DNA from: Verrucomicrobia bacterium Tous-C9LFEB
GTDB taxonomy: Bacteria > Acidobacteriota > Terriglobia > Terriglobales > Acidobacteriaceae
Assembly (NCBI GenBank): GCA_903970445.1
Contig: CAJCIP010000082.1
Span: 1 to 64,000 of the forward strand
Length of the DNA stretch: 64,000 nt
Direction: 5' to 3'
Positions within the stretch are counted from its first letter, which is position 1. The number at the start of each line of letters is the position of its first letter. This document shows positions 59,922 through 64,000 of the stretch, in pieces. A program made the position numbers and the translations under genes. Under the pieces are notes generated by a model that saw only the letters and a list, made by a program, of their open reading frames with translations, did not search any database and was not told the DNA's origin.

Positions 59922-61022
59922 CTATGGCTTGAACACAATCTTCATCGAGTCTGGTTGGGGATTCGAGGCGAGGTGGATGGCATCAGCAGCATCGTCCAAT
60001 GAGAACCTATGCGATATAAGCTGCGTTAGATCGAGCTTGGCTGAACGGTAACCCTCAAACACAAGGTCGATGCCCTCCTGCTGGATCGCTACGGAAGCGG
60101 AGTAAGAACCCATGAGCGTCTTCTCATCCATGCACACCGCAGCGGGATCGAATGGAGCGGTGCCGTGTTGGGTGCTTGCGAAGAGCATCACGCGGCCACC
60201 GGGCCGGATGGCATCCATGGCTTGCTGGATCAGTTTGTCAGATCCCACAGCGACGAGCGCAACATCCGCTCCGCGTCCGTCCGTGGCGTCCTTCATCGCG
60301 CCAACGACATCGCCGCGCGCGTCAAGCGGATGGTCGAGACCAAACTTCGCCGCAATCTGATGCCGCTCCGGATACATGTCAGAGGTGTACACGGCAGCAC
60401 CCATTTGTTTCGCAAGTGCAGCGAGAAGAATGCCAATGCTTCCCTGCCCTATTACCAAGACAGTGTCGTCTGACTGTAGATTTAACAGCTTGATGGCCTT
60501 GAAGCACGTGTTCACTGGTTCGATGAACGCGGCCTGCTCGAACGGAATGTCTTCTGGGATTTTTATCAGGCCAGCGGGTGTCAGGCCATCACCGACAATC
60601 CAATCCATTACTCGGATGTACTGTGCGAATCCTCCGCCCGCCGCCGCTCCCACGCCCGCAGTTGTGCCCACCAGCTTGTATCGCTCGCATTGCGCAAAGG
60701 TCTGCTTGCGGCAATAGAAGCACTGTCCGCATGGGATGTGATGAAAGGCCATGACACGATCGCCCAAGGCGAAGCCTCGAACATTCTCGCCGACGGCTGC
60801 GATTGTGCCCGCCATCTCATGACCAAAAATCCGTGGCGCGGAGTGTGAACCAGTGTGGATCTTCTTGAGATCAGTGCCGCAGACGCCGCACGCGTCAATG
60901 CGGACAAGTACCTCACCTGCGCCGATGTCTGGAATGGGAACGTCTTCCGTGCGCACGTCATCAACTCCGCGGTAGACGGCGGCTTTCATAGTCTTTGGAT
61001 TTGCAAAGCTCATCATCCCCAT
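59922..61022 (-). CDS. Zinc-dependent alcohol dehydrogenase-like oxidoreductase
   Basis: 366-residue medium-chain dehydrogenase. Catalytic zinc ligands: Cys in DACGVCGTDL, His-Glu in IFGHEMAG. Four structural-zinc Cys in IPCGQCFYCRKQTFAQCE. The cofactor fold has LVIGQGSIGILLAALAKQMGA (GxGxxG). Closest style is threonine/sorbitol dehydrogenase-like. The substrate is not clear. ATG at 61022, with further ATGs at 61016 and 61013. It begins 41 bases after hpnG on the same strand, so it may be in the hopanoid operon. Confidence 0.9.
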   Translation of the reverse strand: MGMMSFANPKTMKAAVYRGVDDVRTEDVPIPDIGAGEVLVRIDACGVCGTDLKKIHTGSHSAPRIFGHEMAGTIAAVGENVRGFALGDRVMAFHHIPCGQCFYCRKQTFAQCERYKLVGTTAGVGAAAGGGFAQYIRVMDWIVGDGLTPAGLIKIPEDIPFEQAAFIEPVNTCFKAIKLLNLQSDDTVLVIGQGSIGILLAALAKQMGAAVYTSDMYPERHQIAAKFGLDHPLDARGDVVGAMKDATDGRGADVALVAVGSDKLIQQAMDAIRPGGRVMLFASTQHGTAPFDPAAVCMDEKTLMGSYSASVAIQQEGIDLVFEGYRSAKLDLTQLISHRFSLDDAADAIHLASNPQPDSMKIVFKP

Positions 61023-61063
61023 TTTAACTTTTCTGCAACATCAGCAAAAGCTCACGACCAGTG

Positions 61064-61738
61064 CTACTGCGGGTCGATGAGGGGAAGAAGTGCTTCAGTC
61101 AACGATCTGAGAGCAGTAGTACTGTTGCGGCCGAGTTGGAGCGCTGCGCCCCAGGTACGCGGGCGAATGGCTGTGTACGCCGCGAACTTCAATGTCTGAA
61201 ACTGGCCTTTTGCGCCAGCAAAACGGGCAAGCGACGCCAACTCGAAATCATACGCATCCGAGATGCCTTTGATCGCCTGAAATGGGAGTCCCCGTGCACA
61301 CGCAAATCTTGCGACGGTCGCAGCCTCCATGTCAACCATGGAAGCTCTGTAGCTCTCATGCAAGCGAAACTTCTCGCGCGTGGAAGCGATTTGATCTGTA
61401 CTGACCAGCACTGCTGTTTCGCCCTCGCCCGCAGTATTGAAGCGCTCGCCTGACATTTCATCAATCACTACGCCTGCACGAAGAAGCGTTCCGGCCTTCA
61501 CGGATGCCTTGCAAGATCCGGCAAGGCCGACAGAGATCAGCGCATGTACCTGCCCGGTTTGAAGCGCCGCTTCCACAGCCAGTGTGACGCGAGCTGCCCC
61601 CATACCACCTGCGACGATTACTGCATCAGCGACCCTATGAAGAAAGATCCCCCGTGCTTGCAGCGTCTTGTCGGGCTTTGTTCCGCGCACCAGGGCAGCA
61701 ATCTCGCGCGGTAGCGCTGCCACGATCGCGATGCTCAT
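61064..61738 (-). CDS. hpnG: HpnG-type nucleosidase/phosphorylase (adenosylhopane cleavage)
   Basis: 224-residue member of the purine nucleoside phosphorylase-like/MTA-SAH nucleosidase fold. In hopanoid synthesis HpnG removes adenine from adenosylhopane to leave ribosylhopane. Seen: SIAIVAALPREIAALV at the start, ALISVGLAGSCKASVKAGTLL, and ASMVDMEAATVARFA where Met and Glu bind the ribose, followed by GISDAYDF with the Asp. The ATG at 61738 overlaps the hpnA stop (ATGA); an upstream in-frame reading from 61789 lies within hpnA and is less likely. Function assignment rests on fold and neighbours. Confidence 0.85.
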   Translation of the reverse strand: MSIAIVAALPREIAALVRGTKPDKTLQARGIFLHRVADAVIVAGGMGAARVTLAVEAALQTGQVHALISVGLAGSCKASVKAGTLLRAGVVIDEMSGERFNTAGEGETAVLVSTDQIASTREKFRLHESYRASMVDMEAATVARFACARGLPFQAIKGISDAYDFELASLARFAGAKGQFQTLKFAAYTAIRPRTWGAALQLGRNSTTALRSLTEALLPLIDPQ

Positions 61739-62739
61739 GCGGCCTTTGGTGTCGCTGGGGCGTAGCCGTTCGCGATGAACCAGCAACATGCCTCTCGCAG
61801 CGCGTCGTCAGTTCCGAGAACCTGAAACCCAAGCTCGCGCTCCGCCTTTGCGGAACTAGCAAACATCATCTTCGTCCCCATGCGAACGGCTTCGACTGTT
61901 GCTCGTGGTTCCTTGCCACGCAGCTTGCCGGTGATTGTCTGGTCGAAGTAGGCGAACGCCATGGCCACCGCGTGCGGTACCTTCGCCTTCGGCGACGGCA
62001 ATCCGGTGATCACAGCAAGCCTGTCCAGGATCTGCTTAAGAGTCAGATTTTCTCCGCCAAGAATGTACCGCTCGCCAGGAGATCCGGCTTCCAGCGCTAC
62101 TAAATGCATGCGCGCTACCTCGCGCACATCCACTAGGTTGAGACCAGTCTCGACATACGCGGGAAAGTTCTTCTTCAGGAAATCAACGATGATCCGGCCC
62201 GTGGGCGTGGGCTTTGTGTCGAACGCTCCGATCGGAGTTGTCGGGTTCAGAATGACGACATGCTGGGCTGAGCGCGCCGCCTCGATTGCGACCTGCTCGG
62301 CCTGCCATTTGGACCGCTTGTAATGGCCTATCATGTCGCTTTCGCTAACAGGCGTATCCTCGTTCACGATTGTGCCGTCACGCTTGAATCCCATGGTGGC
62401 AACGGAACTCGTATATACGACACGAGAGACATTGGCTTCGCGCGCAAGCCGCAGTAGCTCGCGAGTGCCCTCTACATTCGCCTTGTACATTTCCGCTGGA
62501 TCAGGAACCCACAGACGGTAGTCAGCCGCGACATGGATAACGGCATCACACCCCTGCAACGCAGAAGCGAAAGCCTGTGGATTGCGCAGATCGCCGTCCA
62601 CCACATCGGCTGAGATGGGCAGATGCTTCCGGTTAGAAGTGCTTCGGCTAAGCAGCCGGAGCTTCGCGCCTTGCTCTGCAGCGAGTCCTGCAACATGCGA
62701 ACCCACAAAACCCGTCGCGCCGGTAATGAAGAGCCGCAT
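61735..62739 (-). CDS. hpnA: Hopanoid-associated sugar epimerase HpnA
   Basis: 334-residue NAD(P)-dependent epimerase/dehydratase of the extended SDR type. It starts MRLFITGATGFVGSHVA (GxxGxxG), with the active-site YTSSVATMG (Ser) and YKRSKWQAE (Tyr/Lys, YxxxK), and a NPTTPIGAFD segment. Similar to the HpnA class found in hopanoid operons, whose reaction is unproven. ATG at 62739 gives the Rossmann start directly. It is nine bases after the 156-residue gene. Confidence 0.9.
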   Translation of the reverse strand: MRLFITGATGFVGSHVAGLAAEQGAKLRLLSRSTSNRKHLPISADVVDGDLRNPQAFASALQGCDAVIHVAADYRLWVPDPAEMYKANVEGTRELLRLAREANVSRVVYTSSVATMGFKRDGTIVNEDTPVSESDMIGHYKRSKWQAEQVAIEAARSAQHVVILNPTTPIGAFDTKPTPTGRIIVDFLKKNFPAYVETGLNLVDVREVARMHLVALEAGSPGERYILGGENLTLKQILDRLAVITGLPSPKAKVPHAVAMAFAYFDQTITGKLRGKEPRATVEAVRMGTKMMFASSAKAERELGFQVLGTDDALREACCWFIANGYAPATPKAA

Positions 62740-62748
62740 TCTTGGCGC

Positions 62749-63219
62749 TTAGTCCAGCTTTTCCGGCGCGATTTGGATGTTAGTTTCGCCGGCGGCTTTC
62801 TTTTCCCAGTACTTCTTCACCCAGGCCTCAAAGCTCTTTCCAGCTGCCGTGTCACGGCCGGAGAACTTGAGCGCAGCGATGTCGCTGTAAGGAATATTCA
62901 GGCGAACAAGTGCGGTATTCGCCGGAGAGCTCTTTGGAGGGGTCGGCATCAAACGCACCACGGAGTCGTCGAGGGTTCTCCCGCTGCGGCGATCGTAAAG
63001 ATAGCCTTCAACGGTCGTCCCGTCCTTCCGCGTGATCGTTACGTCGCCGCGGTAGTCAAAAGCCTTCTCCAAGGCTTCGCGAATCTCGGCCTCCGTTGCG
63101 AGCGCTGGTATCCAGCCCTCAAGGTTTTCCCGTTCCCGTCCCGCGGCAACCTCAAGCTCATCCGGCGTGGCATGTTGCAGTTGCTCGATCTTCAGATGTT
63201 CCTGTTGGGTGGTCGCCAT
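62749..63219 (-). CDS. Unknown 156-residue protein in hopanoid operon
   Basis: No family recognised. Soluble, without signal peptide. Helical first half (TPDELEVAAGRERENLEGWIP, EAEIREALEKAFDYRG), then a beta-rich portion VTITRKDGTTVEGYLYDRR ... DDSVVRLMP ... IPYSDIAALKFSGRDTAAGKSF, which resembles a small five-strand Sm-like barrel (speculative). It is packed between hpnH (4 bases) and hpnA (9 bases), so it is co-translated with them and probably works in the same pathway or regulates it. ATG at 63219. Confidence 0.7.
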   Translation of the reverse strand: MATTQQEHLKIEQLQHATPDELEVAAGRERENLEGWIPALATEAEIREALEKAFDYRGDVTITRKDGTTVEGYLYDRRSGRTLDDSVVRLMPTPPKSSPANTALVRLNIPYSDIAALKFSGRDTAAGKSFEAWVKKYWEKKAAGETNIQIAPEKLD

Positions 63220-63223
63220 GGCT

Positions 63224-64000
63224 CTAGCTCCTCACCGTGCTGCCGACACGCTGGTTCACCGATGTTGTCACAACTACCGGCGTCGAAGGCCCAGCGTTGA
63301 TCTGCACGAGTGGTCCATGCGATGGTGACTCCCATTTGTTGAGCAGGTCCTGCGCACCAGCATCTTCATATTTGCTGAAGAATATCGCCTTCGCGGTTTG
63401 CAGCAGACCTTTCAATGAGCCGAACGTGTAATTCACTCCGCTGGCTTCATAGCCGGAATGAACCATGCAGTTCGCGCAGCGCGGATTGCCGCTCTCGGTT
63501 CCGTAATTCGACCACTCCACTTCCTCCATCAACTCCTGGAAGGAGTCCGCATACCCATCCTGCAGCAAGTAGCAAGGCTTTTGCCAACCGAACACAGAGT
63601 AGGTGGGCATGCCCCATGGGGTGCACGTCAGCTCTTTTTTACCCATTAGGAATTCCATGAACATAGGCGAAGCATTGAAGCGCCAGGAATTCTTCCGGTT
63701 GGAAAGAATGGTCCGGAACAGCTTCTTGCTCTTTGCACGGCCCAGAAAATGCTGCTGGTCTGGAGCTTTGTCGTACGTGTAGCCGGGGCTCACCATCATC
63801 GACTCAACTCCCGCTTCCATGAGCTGATCGAAGTGGCGCCGTACAGAGTTTGGGTCGGCTCCGTCGAATAGCGTGGTATTCGTCGTCACCCGGAAACCGG
63901 CGTCGACGGCAGCACGAACGCCTTCCATCGCTATATCGTATCCGCCTTCACGGCAGACGCTGAAGTCGTGATGCTCCTTCTCACCATCTACGTGAACGGA
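63224..64000 (-). CDS. hpnH: Adenosyl-hopene transferase HpnH (radical SAM), 5' end beyond window
   Basis: C-terminal 258 residues of HpnH, which joins a 5'-deoxyadenosyl group to diploptene. The gene starts to the right of the window, so the radical SAM cluster motif is not visible. Seen: VHVDGEKEHHDFSVCREGGYD at the edge, VTTNTTLFDGADP, MMVSPGYTYDKAPDQQHFLGR, WRFNASPMFMEFLMGKKELTCTPWGMPTYSVFGWQKPCYLL and CANCMVHSGYE. These are typical of the family. It is first in the visible operon with the 156-residue gene, hpnA and hpnG. Confidence 0.94.
   Translation of the reverse strand, partial: SVHVDGEKEHHDFSVCREGGYDIAMEGVRAAVDAGFRVTTNTTLFDGADPNSVRRHFDQLMEAGVESMMVSPGYTYDKAPDQQHFLGRAKSKKLFRTILSNRKNSWRFNASPMFMEFLMGKKELTCTPWGMPTYSVFGWQKPCYLLQDGYADSFQELMEEVEWSNYGTESGNPRCANCMVHSGYEASGVNYTFGSLKGLLQTAKAIFFSKYEDAGAQDLLNKWESPSHGPLVQINAGPSTPVVVTTSVNQRVGSTVRS

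Overview
This 64 kb window is chromosomal DNA of moderately high G+C content, almost certainly from an acidobacterium of the class Terriglobia (the Acidobacteriaceae, such as Terriglobus, Edaphobacter or Granulicella). The reasons are the gene set: a BcsA-BcsB fusion in a cellulose operon, sedolisin-type secreted proteins with Ig-like repeats, tandem DUF3857 proteins, hopanoid genes and a REP-like intergenic repeat of a style I recall from this group. No phage, insertion sequence, CRISPR array or rRNA operon was seen. There is one tRNA gene, tRNA-Lys(UUU). Genus-level placement is inference. Layout from left to right: (1) 0-9.6 kb: a TPR-secretin cut by the left edge, smpB, pepA, a 0.5 kb REP-like intergenic region, argS, a UPF0104-type membrane protein and an unrecognised membrane protein. 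(2) 9.6-13.7 kb: two tandem DUF3857/transglutaminase-like proteins, one of which has lost catalytic residues. (3) 13.9-27.2 kb: a cellulose locus on the minus strand, bcsQ (with a BcsR-like start and a coiled-coil arm), a bcsA-bcsB fusion, bcsZ and bcsC, closed by an intrinsic terminator. (4) 27.5-35.8 kb: tRNA-Lys, ATP-grasp, DUF4254, TPR, yvcK, rlmN, an M16 peptidase, a pseudopilin, a LolA-like protein and a pyridoxamine-oxidase-like protein. (5) 35.9-44.6 kb: an amino-sugar and peptidoglycan-recycling locus with GH20 hexosaminidase, NagA, a BadF-type GlcNAc/MurNAc kinase, and one 1427-residue polypeptide that joins a sodium:solute symporter, a serine hydrolase of the AmiE/beta-lactamase fold and a NamZ (DUF1343) exo-muramidase. 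(6) 44.6-54.6 kb: ppk1, an active-looking sedolisin, a degenerate sedolisin with Ig repeats, and an unrecognised membrane protein. (7) 54.8-59.9 kb: pdxS-pdxT and a coxB-coxA-coxC cluster with a 73-residue CxxC membrane protein. (8) 59.9-64 kb: a minus-strand hopanoid side-chain operon: hpnH (cut by the right edge), an unknown 156-residue protein, hpnA, hpnG and a zinc alcohol dehydrogenase. How the genes work together: the bcs genes form a c-di-GMP-responsive cellulose synthesis and export machine (PilZ domain in BcsAB, trimming by BcsZ, export by BcsC). The region 5 genes could strip peptide and sugars from muropeptides in the periplasm, take up the freed sugar, phosphorylate it and deacetylate GlcNAc-6-phosphate; the physical fusion of transporter and hydrolases is the most unusual thing in the window. 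HpnH and HpnG perform consecutive steps of hopanoid tail addition. PdxS and PdxT together make pyridoxal phosphate. The cox genes encode an A1-type haem-copper oxidase.
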